Part shown: piece after piece, positions 1-7,946 of the stretch | How the letters are laid out: each line of letters starts with the position of its first letter | Position numbering within the stretch: position 1 is the first letter of the stretch | Assembly (NCBI GenBank): GCA_021323375.2 | Contig: JAJPCT020000023.1 | Span: 35,803-99,802, forward strand | Source of the DNA: Candidatus Wolframiiraptor gerlachensis | GTDB taxonomy: Archaea; Thermoproteota; Nitrososphaeria_A; Caldarchaeales; Wolframiiraptoraceae | Reading direction: 5' to 3' | Length of the DNA: 64,000 nt | Made by a program: the position numbers and the translations under genes | The notes under the pieces: generated by a model | What the model saw: only the letters and a program-made list of their open reading frames with translations | Databases searched by the model: none | What the model was told of the DNA's origin: nothing

Positions 1-66
1 TCTGTTAAATCCTTTTTCAAGAATTGTAAAAAGCAAGTTAAGATGGATAAAATATTTGATTGAATT

Positions 67-828
67 TCAGAATCTCTCGACAGCTGTTATCGTCATTCCT
101 CCATCAACGATTATTGCTTGTCCAGTAACGTAACTTGCCTCATCACTTGCTAGGTAGATTGCTGCGCCAGCTATGTCCTCTGGCTTCGCGAGCCTTCCGA
201 GAATACATCTTGACGCCATTCGTTTCCGCTCATTTTCATCCGTCACCGCGTAAAGGAGGGGTGTCTCAGTTGGCCCTGGACATATAGCATTCACCCTAAT
301 ATTATATGGTGCTAGCTCAACAGCCATCGCCCTAGTAAGCGCTAAGACGGCGCCCTTTGACGCGGAATATGCTGCGTGCCCAGGCTCCCCTACTATAGCA
401 GCCTTTGATGATATGTTGATTATGACTCCACTTCTTCTCTCGACCATATGAGGCACGACTACTTGGGATGGGATTACCACTCCTAGAACATTAACCTTAA
501 AGAGTATTTCCCAGAACTCTAATGGCTCTTCCCAAAATGGTTTCCCTCGGTAAATACCAACATTATTCACCAAGATGTCTATTTTCCCATACCTCTTGAG
601 CAGTTCGGAGACTATTTCCTGGATCCTATCACGTGATGTTACATCACCTTGAAAACCTATAGCTTCTCCACCACTTTCCCGTATCCTTTTAGCAGCCTCT
701 TCCACTCTATCGCCAGCAATATCGATTATTACAACTTTGGCTCCCTCACTCGCGAACTTTGAGGATATCGCAAACCCTATCCCACTTGCTCCGCCAGTCA
801 CTATAGCGACCCTATCCTTCAGTCTCAT
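67..828 (-). CDS. SDR family NAD(P)-dependent oxidoreductase
   Basis: Classical short-chain dehydrogenase/reductase of 253 residues, the usual length. Seen: nucleotide-binding TGGASGIG near residue 11, an acidic residue after the second strand (VVIID, about residue 36) that usually favours NAD(H) over NADP(H), NNVG in place of the common NNAG, and the catalytic Ser (INISS, about 140) and Tyr154-xxx-Lys158 (YSASK). The last strand carries the usual TGQAIIVDGG. I chose the ATG at 828; a TTG at 843 in the same frame lies only about 13 nt from the TATA-like box and is unlikely. The substrate cannot be read from sequence. The neighbour upstream is a Gfo/Idh/MocA dehydrogenase on the same strand, so a shared role in sugar, polyol or acid oxidation is plausible. 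Codon use is AT-richer than in the genes from 2.1 kb onward. Confidence 0.9.
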   Translation of the reverse strand: MRLKDRVAIVTGGASGIGFAISSKFASEGAKVVIIDIAGDRVEEAAKRIRESGGEAIGFQGDVTSRDRIQEIVSELLKRYGKIDILVNNVGIYRGKPFWEEPLEFWEILFKVNVLGVVIPSQVVVPHMVERRSGVIINISSKAAIVGEPGHAAYSASKGAVLALTRAMAVELAPYNIRVNAICPGPTETPLLYAVTDENERKRMASRCILGRLAKPEDIAGAAIYLASDEASYVTGQAIIVDGGMTITAVERF

Positions 829-850
829 ATGTCTTATAATCAAATCAGAG

Positions 851-861
851 TAACTTAAATC
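851..861 (-). promoter_or_regulatory. TATA-like box before the SDR gene
   Basis: Minus-strand GATTTAAGTTA centred about 28 nt before the ATG at 828, the spacing expected for a leaderless or short-leader archaeal transcript. It suggests the SDR gene can be transcribed apart from the dehydrogenase gene upstream. Read by eye; no BRE score was computed. Confidence 0.35.
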
Positions 862-952
862 TTTGCTCTATGACGTTTTCAAGTCCTAGAAACCAAAGAG
901 GATATGACTTAATTGGGGAAAATGGAATTATTGTAAAACAGTGAGTGCTGGG

Positions 953-1975
953 TCACTCTATTGGTAACTCTACTGGCTTATGTTCTTTTATCGACTTTAT
1001 GGCGGCTAGCGTTGCCTCTAAAGCTTTTTTACCATCTTCACCTGTCACTTCAGGTTCTCGATCCTCAATTATCGACTTTATGAAGCTCTCGGCTTCAGCT
1101 ATGTAAGCTTCTCTGAATCTATCTCTCCAGCTGTGGAATGGCTCTGTCGTTATTTTTTGATCCTTGTGGCAGACTAATAGGCTTGTCCCTTGAACCTCGC
1201 CTATCGTTATTAAACCTTCTGTCCCAAGTACTTCGACTCTAGCATCATATGCATAGTTGACTGGGCAGCCGCCGTCAATTATTCCAAATCCGCCCTTTTG
1301 GAATCTAGCTATAACAGCAACGATGTCGTGAAATCCGGGGAATTCTTCAGCTACATCCGGCCTTAGCAACGCCGCCGCGTCAGCGTAAATAGTTTTGAAT
1401 TCATCGTTCATAAACCATCTAAGCGTGTCGAAATCGTGGCTATTGACCTCTGCGACCATGCCTAAGCCCATCTTCGGATCTAAGGCCCATCTTGGAGGGA
1501 GCCCAGGGCCCCTCCCAATGGACTTCACTAAAACCGGCTTCCCTATTACTCCTTCATCAATTAATGATTTGGCCCTTCTGAATTCTGGGTCAAATCTACG
1601 CATGAAGCCTATCTGAAGCTTTACATTATTCCTCTTAGTGACCGAGATCATCTCATCTGCTTCTTTTAACGTCAGAGCCATGGGTTTCTCACAGAAAACA
1701 TGTTTCCCTGCCTCAGCCGCCTCGACTGTCAAAGAATGGTGCATAAATGTTGGAGTGGTTATAAAGACCGCATCAAAATCCTCCTTTCTTATAGCATCCG
1801 TAAGAGTTTCATAATAATTTATACCGCCGAGAAGGCTTGCTAAGTTCTTCGCGGCCTCCAAGTTCGTGTCAACGACTGCTACAACCTCTGCCATGGAGAT
1901 TCTAAAGGCTAAGTTTGTCCCATGAACTTGTCCTGTTCTACCAGCTCCAATAATACAGACTTTAACTTTCCTCGT
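953..1975 (-). CDS. Gfo/Idh/MocA family dehydrogenase, probable ACG start
   Basis: NAD(P)-dependent dehydrogenase of the Gfo/Idh/MocA family (oxidation of sugars, inositol or related polyols); the exact substrate is not readable. The first ATG in frame (1894) would remove the Rossmann glycine motif. Reading upstream in the same frame restores KVCIIGAGRTGQVHG and then meets a stop with no ATG, GTG or TTG in between. An ACG at 1975-1973 lies six nt after a good Shine-Dalgarno (GGTGAT, minus strand 1987-1982) and gives T/M-RKVKVCIIGAG, which matches normal family N-termini and a normal length of 340 residues. The catalytic CEKPMALT (EKP motif) is intact. Either ACG is used as start, or an ATG has mutated or been misread. 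The SDR gene follows 124 nt downstream on the same strand. Confidence 0.82.
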   Translation of the reverse strand, partial: TRKVKVCIIGAGRTGQVHGTNLAFRISMAEVVAVVDTNLEAAKNLASLLGGINYYETLTDAIRKEDFDAVFITTPTFMHHSLTVEAAEAGKHVFCEKPMALTLKEADEMISVTKRNNVKLQIGFMRRFDPEFRRAKSLIDEGVIGKPVLVKSIGRGPGLPPRWALDPKMGLGMVAEVNSHDFDTLRWFMNDEFKTIYADAAALLRPDVAEEFPGFHDIVAVIARFQKGGFGIIDGGCPVNYAYDARVEVLGTEGLITIGEVQGTSLLVCHKDQKITTEPFHSWRDRFREAYIAEAESFIKSIIEDREPEVTGEDGKKALEATLAAIKSIKEHKPVELPIE

Positions 1976-2011
1976 TTCTATATCACCCCGGCATTATGTT
2001 TAGGCACATGC

Positions 2012-2027
2012 TTAAAAATATTATTTA
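2012..2027 (-). promoter_or_regulatory. TATA-like box before the MocA-type gene
   Basis: AT-rich minus-strand stretch ATAAATAATATTTTTA, 37-52 nt before the proposed start at 1975. Together with the plus-strand box at 2084 it makes 1976-2117 a divergent promoter region. Confidence 0.35.
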
Positions 2028-2083
2028 TGCAGAGAGCTTTACAAATGCTGCTTGCTCATTTGAGCCCCTGCTACTTCCGGAAA

Positions 2084-2093
2084 ACTTTATGAT
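2084..2093 (+). promoter_or_regulatory. TATA-like box before the uracil-DNA glycosylase gene
   Basis: ACTTTATGAT centred about 30 nt before the ATG at 2118. No Shine-Dalgarno precedes that ATG, which fits a leaderless mRNA. Confidence 0.35.
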
Positions 2094-2117
2094 CTAATTT
2101 AGCTAATTTAGCCAAGT

Positions 2118-2723
2118 ATGCATGCTGAATTGTCTAGAGAAGGTCTTCTCGAGAAATTAAGAAAGAAGGTCGAGAATTGTAGGAAGTGTGATTTGTGGAG
2201 GACTAGGAATAGGCCTGTTTTCGGTGAGGGACCTGTTGATGCGGGGATAATAATTGTTGGCTTAGGGCCTGGGAGGCAGGAGGATCTTCAGGGAAGGCCT
2301 TTTGTCGGTGCCGCTGGCAGGTTTCTGGATCAGCTTCTGGCTGAGGCTGGCTTGAGCAGGAGCGGTATCTATATCACGAATATTATCAAGTGTTTTCTGC
2401 CCGAGAATAGGGCGACTGAGGATCAGATCAAGTCCTGCACCCCGTACCTCGATCAGCAGATCGAGGTTATTCAGCCGAGGCTGATAATAGCCTTGGGGAA
2501 TGTTGCGGCGTGTTATCTGCTTGAGAAGTTTGGCTTGAGATGCGAGCCCATGGAGAGGGTTCATGGGAGGGTTTATGAGGTTTCAAGCCTGACTTTGAGC
2601 CTCCGCATAGTCCCCATGTATCATCCGGCCTCAGCTCTTAGAAATCCCGAGCTTCGAGGCAGGCTTATCGAGGATTGGAGGGAGCTTGGTAGGATTATCA
2701 GGGATCTCGGGCTGGCGGGTTAA
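2118..2723 (+). CDS. udg: family 4 uracil-DNA glycosylase (Fe-S, thermophile type)
   Basis: Removes uracil arising from cytosine deamination in DNA, starting base-excision repair in the cytosol. 201 residues, typical of family 4. Four cysteines in the family 4 [4Fe-4S] pattern are visible: C21 and C24 (CRKC), C92 and C107. Motif A is GLGPGRQED (about 48-56) followed by GRPFVGAAG, and motif B is MYHPASALRN (H169). The family usually has GEGPG or GEAPG at motif A; the Leu here is a mild deviation, while the rest excludes family 5. It begins a short plus-strand run with MoaD 33 nt downstream; the two functions are not obviously connected. Confidence 0.93.
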   Translation: MHAELSREGLLEKLRKKVENCRKCDLWRTRNRPVFGEGPVDAGIIIVGLGPGRQEDLQGRPFVGAAGRFLDQLLAEAGLSRSGIYITNIIKCFLPENRATEDQIKSCTPYLDQQIEVIQPRLIIALGNVAACYLLEKFGLRCEPMERVHGRVYEVSSLTLSLRIVPMYHPASALRNPELRGRLIEDWRELGRIIRDLGLAG

Positions 2724-2756
2724 CCTTAATACCTCGACCAGCATATTTCAATATTG

Positions 2757-3041
2757 ATGAGGGTTAAGGTGAAGTACTTCGCTTCGATGAGGGAGCTTTT
2801 CGGCGTTAGCGAGGAGGAGTATGAGATTGAGGAAGGAGCTAAGCTCGTGGACCTACTGCTCAATCACATTCCAAGGAGGCATGTACATGTGGCCGATATT
2901 TGGAGGAGTAAGGTGGAGGGCTTCATGAAGGGCGAGGAGGCGAGCTACATAGTTATCGTGAATGGTGATAGGGCTGGGCTTGACCAGGAGCTAAAAGATG
3001 GAGACGTGGTCGCGGTTCTCCCGCCGGTCGGCGGGGGCTGA
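2757..3041 (+). CDS. moaD: MoaD-family molybdopterin synthase small subunit
   Basis: Ubiquitin-fold sulfur carrier that donates sulfur to precursor Z (cPMP) in molybdopterin or tungstopterin synthesis once its C-terminal glycine is activated as a thiocarboxylate. 94 residues, beta-grasp pattern with an N-terminal RVKVKYFASMREL and the diagnostic C-terminal end VLPPVGGG. I prefer ATG 2757 to the TTG three bases earlier. It faces moaE, with only three bases between the two stop codons, so the partner subunits lie side by side but are not in one operon. Archaeal MoaD-like proteins can also act as SAMP-type modifiers; that cannot be excluded. Confidence 0.9.
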   Translation: MRVKVKYFASMRELFGVSEEEYEIEEGAKLVDLLLNHIPRRHVHVADIWRSKVEGFMKGEEASYIVIVNGDRAGLDQELKDGDVVAVLPPVGGG

Positions 3042-3044
3042 GAA

Positions 3045-3482
3045 CTACCCCCCGGAAACCCAGTACTCCCCCTCATCAGTTATCTCCTTCTTCCATATTG
3101 CCGCCTCTCTCTTCATCCTCTCGACCGCGTCTCTCAGCGTATTGAAAACCTCTTCTCTATGGGCTCCAGCCACCACGATGTAGACTATGTCCTCTCCAAC
3201 TGAGAGTTCTCCTACTATGTGATGTATTCTTACATCCACGATTCCAGGCCTCTCGAGTAGTTCTCGCGCGATGCGTTTTAGGCTCTTCTCGGCCTCCTCA
3301 CGGTATGCCTCGAGGACCAGCTTTCTAACCCTCCCACCTCTCATGCCTCTGCATCTGACAATTCCTATGAAGCATGCGATTGCTCCCGCCTCGCCAAGCT
3401 CCGGGTTCTCTCTAACCCTCCTAAGTATCTCCACGAGGCTTATCTCGCCCTTCTCATGCACGCCGACGCTATAGGCGCCCAT
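3045..3482 (-). CDS. moaE: MoaE molybdopterin synthase catalytic subunit
   Basis: Large subunit of molybdopterin synthase, converting cPMP to molybdopterin with the MoaD thiocarboxylate. 145 residues, the normal length. Recognisable blocks are GAIACFIGIVR near the N-terminus, LVLEAYREEAEKSL, and the catalytic lysine region IWKKEITDEGEYWV near the C-terminus. It is convergent with moaD. Other molybdopterin genes (moaA, moaC, moeA) are not in the window. Confidence 0.92.
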   Translation of the reverse strand: MGAYSVGVHEKGEISLVEILRRVRENPELGEAGAIACFIGIVRCRGMRGGRVRKLVLEAYREEAEKSLKRIARELLERPGIVDVRIHHIVGELSVGEDIVYIVVAGAHREEVFNTLRDAVERMKREAAIWKKEITDEGEYWVSGG

Positions 3483-3555
3483 AACTCCGTCTCTAATGAT
3501 GTCTTGAGCCTCCTAAGAACCTTCCTTAGGCGCTGGCCTAGGGGCTTAAGTGATT

Positions 3556-3565
3556 CCTTAAATAA
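3556..3565 (+). promoter_or_regulatory. TATA-like box before the pilin-like gene
   Basis: CCTTAAATAA within an AT-rich patch (3556-3570), centred about 37 nt before the TTG start at 3598. The only visible promoter between moaE and the filament operon. Confidence 0.35.
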
Positions 3566-3597
3566 TAATTGCGTTTGGGATTATCTCAGGGCTTGGT

Positions 3598-3981
3598 TTG
3601 AGGCGTGGTCGCGGGGGCTTAAGCGAGCTTTTATCGGCACTTATCCTCCTCAGCATCTCCATAGCCGTAGCGTTCATTATGGTGTATTATCTGCCCGTCG
3701 TATCGCCTCCCAGCGTTAAGCCTTGGCTAAGGCCAACCCTGATAGCCGCGTTCAAGGACTCAGGTAACGTGAAGATCTATCTCTATAACCCACACTCAGA
3801 GAACATAAAGGTCGTTGAGGTGTGGATCGGCGGCACGAGGCTCACGCCAAGCTGCCCTGATAACGAGTGTATAATCGAGCCGAGAACACATGAGATTGCA
3901 ACAATAAGCGTCTTCGGATCGGTGTCTTCCATTCTTCTGAGGTTTGATACTGGCGCTTGGATGGAGGTAAGATTTGGTTGA
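3598..3981 (+). CDS. type IV pilin-like secreted protein
   Basis: 127-residue protein with a class III (type IV prepilin) signal peptide: short basic RRGRG followed directly by a hydrophobic helix beginning GLSELLSALILL. Cleavage by an archaeal prepilin peptidase is expected in the RG/GLSE region (inference). The rest is a beta-rich extracellular part with two close cysteines (SCPDNEC), possibly a disulfide. The TTG start at 3598 is the only one that places the basic patch at the very N-terminus. It lies just ahead of a secretion ATPase and a TadC membrane protein, so it is probably the filament subunit or a minor pilin. No prepilin peptidase gene is in the window. Confidence 0.72.
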   Translation: MRRGRGGLSELLSALILLSISIAVAFIMVYYLPVVSPPSVKPWLRPTLIAAFKDSGNVKIYLYNPHSENIKVVEVWIGGTRLTPSCPDNECIIEPRTHEIATISVFGSVSSILLRFDTGAWMEVRFG

Positions 3982-4079
3982 TAGTGGGGAATTTTGAGGG
4001 TATACCTTGCTCACCCCACCCGCCTTACCCAGTTATATCTATCATGTGTTCTATGATATTGTTAGGGGAGGTGTTTTGA

Positions 4080-5417
4080 TTGGCTGAGCTGAGAGGTGAA
4101 AAGGAGGTTTCCAGGGTTTTCGCGGAGTATCACGTTGGTGATGCTGTTGTTAGGCTTAGGCAGCGGGATAACACATTGTTTTATGAGGTTGAGGAGCCTG
4201 CCTTGACGGAGAAGGTTAGGAAGCTCCTGGATCAGGCCATGGATGAGTATGTGAAGAGGGGGATTGAGCCCGAAAAGCTTGCCGAGAAGTATTCAAAGAG
4301 GCTTGGGTCATCCGAGGCCCTCGCATTCAGATATTATCTCTTGAGAGAGCTTAAGGGGTTTTCGAAGCTTCATGTCTTCATGTATGATGATCAGATAGAG
4401 GATTTCACGATAACGATGCCCGGGCCCGTGAGGCTGATCCATAGGCTTGCGCCCCATTATGAGTGGATTGAGAGTAGCGTGGTTATTGAGTCGGATGAGG
4501 AGCTGGATAGGCTAGTCAAGTTGGTGGTCGAGAGGTCTGGTGGGTCGATAACCCCCGCGAACCCTGTTGTCGAGATACTTACGCCGAGTTTTGATAGGGT
4601 TGCGGGTGTCTTGAGGGGCGAGGTCTCATTGCACTCGAGTATAACTGTCAGGAAGTTCCCGAGGCGGCCATATAGCCTTGCGAGGCTGGTGAGGCTTGGG
4701 ACTCTGAACTCGGAGGTTGCAGCAGCCCTCTGGCTCGCGGTCGAGCTCAAGTGCAATATAATCATCGCGGGGCTTACTGGAAGCGGTAAGACGACTCTGC
4801 TAAACTCCCTCTTACTCCAGCTCCCCAGAAACTATAAGATCGTGACTATCGAGGAGCATCCCGAGATAAATCTCAAGGATCATCCGGGCTGGCTCCCCCT
4901 CTATGCCAGGCTTCCAACGAGCCCGGCCGCGAAGCAGACCGCCATACCATTGACGCAGCTGTTGAAGGCCGCGCTTAGGCATAGGCCGACAGTAATCGCT
5001 GTCGGTGAGGCTAGGGCTGAGGAGGTTCAGGACATGATCACGGCGGCGTCCGTGGGGCATGGGACCGCCACAACCCTCCACACAGACAACCTCGACCACA
5101 TGTTGAAGAGGCTCACAAGCCATCCCATGAACCTGAGACCCGATCAGGTGGCCCTGATAGACTACGCCGTCTTCATAGTCAGGATGCCCGACGGCAGGAG
5201 GCGTGTAAAAGAGATCTATGAGAACATATCGGGAAATTGGGAGCTCATCTACGACTATGAGAGCAGGAAGTTCAAGCTTCCGGAGAAGATAGGCCAGAAG
5301 CTCGCCACGACCCATCGGGGCCTCGAGCCTTATGAGCTGGCGGCTCTAGAGATTAGGAGGAGGGCTGAGCAGCTTAGGGCTCAGGCTAGGAGGGAGGAGG
5401 TGGTGACGGCTGTTTGA
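4080..5417 (+). CDS. type II/IV secretion system ATPase (pilus-assembly, TadA/VirB11-like)
   Basis: Hexameric ATPase that drives filament assembly at the inner face of the membrane. 445 residues, normal for archaeal pilus ATPases. Seen: N-terminal domain with the conserved MPGPVRLIHRLAP block, Walker A GLTGSGKT at residues 231-238, Asp-box glutamates IEEHPEIN, Walker B region PTVIAVGEARAEE, and the His-box ATTLHTDN. Start is TTG 4080, set by a strong Shine-Dalgarno (GGGGAGGTG, 4064-4072). It follows the pilin by about 100 nt and precedes tadC, the standard order. The archaellum ATPase FlaI is an alternative, but there are no archaellin, flaH or flaG genes nearby. Confidence 0.9.
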   Translation: MAELRGEKEVSRVFAEYHVGDAVVRLRQRDNTLFYEVEEPALTEKVRKLLDQAMDEYVKRGIEPEKLAEKYSKRLGSSEALAFRYYLLRELKGFSKLHVFMYDDQIEDFTITMPGPVRLIHRLAPHYEWIESSVVIESDEELDRLVKLVVERSGGSITPANPVVEILTPSFDRVAGVLRGEVSLHSSITVRKFPRRPYSLARLVRLGTLNSEVAAALWLAVELKCNIIIAGLTGSGKTTLLNSLLLQLPRNYKIVTIEEHPEINLKDHPGWLPLYARLPTSPAAKQTAIPLTQLLKAALRHRPTVIAVGEARAEEVQDMITAASVGHGTATTLHTDNLDHMLKRLTSHPMNLRPDQVALIDYAVFIVRMPDGRRRVKEIYENISGNWELIYDYESRKFKLPEKIGQKLATTHRGLEPYELAALEIRRRAEQLRAQARREEVVTAV

Positions 5418-5454
5418 TCAGCTCCTAGGATACCTGCTCAACATAAACACCTTA

Positions 5455-6822
5455 ATGATTATCGCGTTGGTAGTTCTTCTAGCCCTGCTCCCGATAGCGT
5501 TAAAGAAGGAGAGGGCTGCAAGGCTCGAGGAGGAGCTCCCAATATTCCTGAGCTATCTCTATGCGAGGCTTGAGGCTGGATGGAGCTTAAGGAGGGCTCT
5601 GGAGGCTGCGGCGGCTGAGAAGACGCTCATGCCGACATTCCATGAGGAGGCCGCGAGGATAATCAGGCTGGCTGAAAGGAAGGGTGATTTGCCGGGAGCT
5701 CTACTCGATTACAAGACGCCGAGCCCGAGGGTCACGAATATTCTCAGGTCGATTGGTGAGGAGGCTTTTACAGGCTTCGACCCGGCTACGAGGGTTCAGG
5801 TCCTGCTCTGGGATGAGGAGGAGTATGCCGCCGAGCGGGCTAGGAAGAAGGCTGAGAGCGCGGAGAACTTGGCCGAGGCGAGCCTAACCGTTATGATCCT
5901 CATTCCATTATTCATATCATTCACGGCGTTCTTCGGCGGGAGCCTCGAGCTAATCTTCCCAATAGTCGTGTTATCCTCGATCGCGACATACATAGCCTCT
6001 GTGGCCCTCCAAGGCGTACCGATAGTAATTCTCTCGTCTAAGGTTAGGAGGATTATACCAGCTCAGCTCGCCTTGATAGCCGCCGCGATCGCCATCTCGA
6101 TCCCAGTGAGGGGGTTCTCGCTCGCCAATCCGATGATATACCTTGGATTGGGTGCTGGGCTGGTAGTTCTCTCGATACCGGCAAGCCATGAGGTTAGGAA
6201 GGCGATCTCGGAGATGGAGGGTGGGCATCTGCTGGCGCAGGGATTGGCCACGAAGCTCCAGCTCGGCTACCCGGTCGAGAGATCGTTCCAGCTCATCCGA
6301 GATGGGAGGGTTGTGGAGCAGGTTAGGAGGATCTCGCTGGGGATTGAGACCGATCCGAGGAGTAGGCAGCTCCACCTCGTCCTCTCGACGATCAAGGTTG
6401 TGAGGGATAGCGGTGCTGGCGGTAAGGCGCTCGAGATCGTGGCCAGGACTGCTCAGAGGCTCTACCACGCCTACCGGGATCTACGAAGCAGGCTCAGATT
6501 CTATGAGATAATCAGTATGACAGCCGGCCCTATAGTCCTAGTAATGAGCTTCGCGATAACTAGGCCTCTTAAGGAGTTCTCCGCGAGATATGCTGCCACG
6601 GCGGCGGAGGGCGGTATGAGCATCCAGCTAGCCCCCCTCTTCGGCGGAGTCGCCCTCGAGAATATTGGATCTCTCCTGCTTCCAGTAAGCATTCTCCTAG
6701 CCCTAATTCTCGGGCTAGCGGTCTCGAAGCTCTGCGACCACACCGTGGCCAGCACTTGGAGGTCTGGGGTCGGCGTTATTGCCACTACCTTGATATACCT
6801 GGCTTTAGAGCCCTATTGGTGA
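5455..6822 (+). CDS. TadC/FlaJ-like pilus assembly membrane protein
   Basis: Polytopic membrane platform of the pilus machine, partner of the ATPase before it. 455 residues with hydrophobic segments at about 1-16, 140-190, 205-250, 360-380 and at the C-terminus, and two copies of the T2SSF-type cytosolic region, the first around ELPIFLSYLYARLEAGWSL and the second around GLATKLQLGYPVERSF. The start is uncertain: ATG 5455 has no Shine-Dalgarno close by, whereas a strong one (GAGGAGGTGGTGA, about 5394-5406) sits inside the end of the ATPase gene and the frame is open back to 5407 but without ATG, GTG or TTG. ATG 5455 may be internal to a slightly longer protein using a non-standard start. Confidence 0.87.
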   Translation: MIIALVVLLALLPIALKKERAARLEEELPIFLSYLYARLEAGWSLRRALEAAAAEKTLMPTFHEEAARIIRLAERKGDLPGALLDYKTPSPRVTNILRSIGEEAFTGFDPATRVQVLLWDEEEYAAERARKKAESAENLAEASLTVMILIPLFISFTAFFGGSLELIFPIVVLSSIATYIASVALQGVPIVILSSKVRRIIPAQLALIAAAIAISIPVRGFSLANPMIYLGLGAGLVVLSIPASHEVRKAISEMEGGHLLAQGLATKLQLGYPVERSFQLIRDGRVVEQVRRISLGIETDPRSRQLHLVLSTIKVVRDSGAGGKALEIVARTAQRLYHAYRDLRSRLRFYEIISMTAGPIVLVMSFAITRPLKEFSARYAATAAEGGMSIQLAPLFGGVALENIGSLLLPVSILLALILGLAVSKLCDHTVASTWRSGVGVIATTLIYLALEPYW

Positions 6823-6844
6823 GATGCGTTAAGGGTAGAGGGAA

Positions 6845-7945
6845 ATGAGTCCAACTAATATCCTCCAACTCCTGCAAAGGCTCGAGGTCCTGATAATCAT
6901 AGCGGCATCCATAGCGGTGATCTTAACCGTGATTATAATGTTGAGGAAGGGGAGGGGTGAAAAGAGGTCGAGCGCCTTTGAGGAGGAGCTGGATTCCATT
7001 AAGGTGACCTCGGGACTCGAGGAGGCTGTGGGGGAAGAGAAGCCGGCGCCCGTGGAGAAGGGTGCGGGGGAGCTCTCCGAGGAGGAGCTTTCCAAGCTCG
7101 AGGCAAGAGTCATAGAATCTCTGATGATTAGGGGTGCTCTTAGGCCCCTCCCGATCCCTGGCAGCAAGGAGGGTGGCCATTACCCGGAGCTCGCGGGAGT
7201 CTCGGAGAAGGATGCACAGCGCGTGATCAGGGGGCTTCTCGAGAAGGGCCTCGTAATCGAGGCTGAGAGAGAATTCTCGGCAGTCGCCTGCCCAATATGC
7301 GGCTCATGCATGCAAGTAGCATTCATCTCATGTAGGAACTGCGGCTCATTCAAGGTTGAAGAGACGAGATACTATAGGCATACATGCGGCTACATTGGGC
7401 CCGAGTCAAGCTTCAAGACAAAGCTTGGGTTCATCTGCCCATACTGCAGGGGGACAGAGAACATAGAGGCTTATTATAGGAGGTATCGGTGCCCTGATTG
7501 TGGGGCCGAGTTCGAGGAGCCTAATATCGCGTTCAGGTGCGGGTCATGCGGCTCACTCTATGATGAGCAAACTATGGAGATCAAGCCCTTCAGGAGGATA
7601 GAGTCATCGAGGGAGATGCTGGCCGAGTATGAGAAGGTGAGCAATGCTGTCAATAAACAGATCGAGCTCCTGAAGCAGCGGGGATATGAGGTTGAGAGGC
7701 CTGTAAGCCTAGTGGGGGAGTCCGGCGTCATCCACAAGTTCGATGCGGTTGCCAAGAGGGATGATGAGACCATAGCAGTTGTATCATCCCTCGGCGAACC
7801 CCTGACACAGGTCTTGATAAGGCTTGGCGTGGCTAGAAGCGACCTAAAGCTAAGCAAGATAATTCTCGTGACAAACAATAAGCCAACCGCAACGGAGAGG
7901 GAGTTCGCAAGGAGCCTCGGAATAGAGATCGTGGAGGCGGCTTAG
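6845..7945 (+). CDS. membrane-anchored zinc-ribbon protein with TackOD1-like and nuclease-fold-like domains
   Basis: 366 residues. One N-terminal transmembrane helix (LIIIAASIAVILTVIIML), an acidic linker, a helical winged-helix-like region (about 75-140), then zinc-ribbon pairs: CPICG/CRNCG (about 150-175), HTCGYIG with CPYC (about 178-203) and CPDCG/CGSCG (about 218-240). The HxxCGY...CPxC...CxxC spacing resembles the TackOD1 output domain described in TACK archaea. The C-terminal 100 residues (GVIHKFDAVAKRDDETIAVV) have the strand pattern of a restriction-endonuclease fold without an obvious catalytic set. It is fourth in the pilus-like operon, 22 nt after tadC, so a cytosolic regulatory or assembly role at the membrane is likely. 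A paralogue lies at 61690-62661. Confidence 0.72.
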   Translation: MSPTNILQLLQRLEVLIIIAASIAVILTVIIMLRKGRGEKRSSAFEEELDSIKVTSGLEEAVGEEKPAPVEKGAGELSEEELSKLEARVIESLMIRGALRPLPIPGSKEGGHYPELAGVSEKDAQRVIRGLLEKGLVIEAEREFSAVACPICGSCMQVAFISCRNCGSFKVEETRYYRHTCGYIGPESSFKTKLGFICPYCRGTENIEAYYRRYRCPDCGAEFEEPNIAFRCGSCGSLYDEQTMEIKPFRRIESSREMLAEYEKVSNAVNKQIELLKQRGYEVERPVSLVGESGVIHKFDAVAKRDDETIAVVSSLGEPLTQVLIRLGVARSDLKLSKIILVTNNKPTATEREFARSLGIEIVEAA

Positions 7946-7946
7946 G

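Noticed and set aside
4812..5315. Minus-strand open frame inside the pilus ATPase gene
   Set aside because: No recognisable protein and it would cover the ATPase core motifs.
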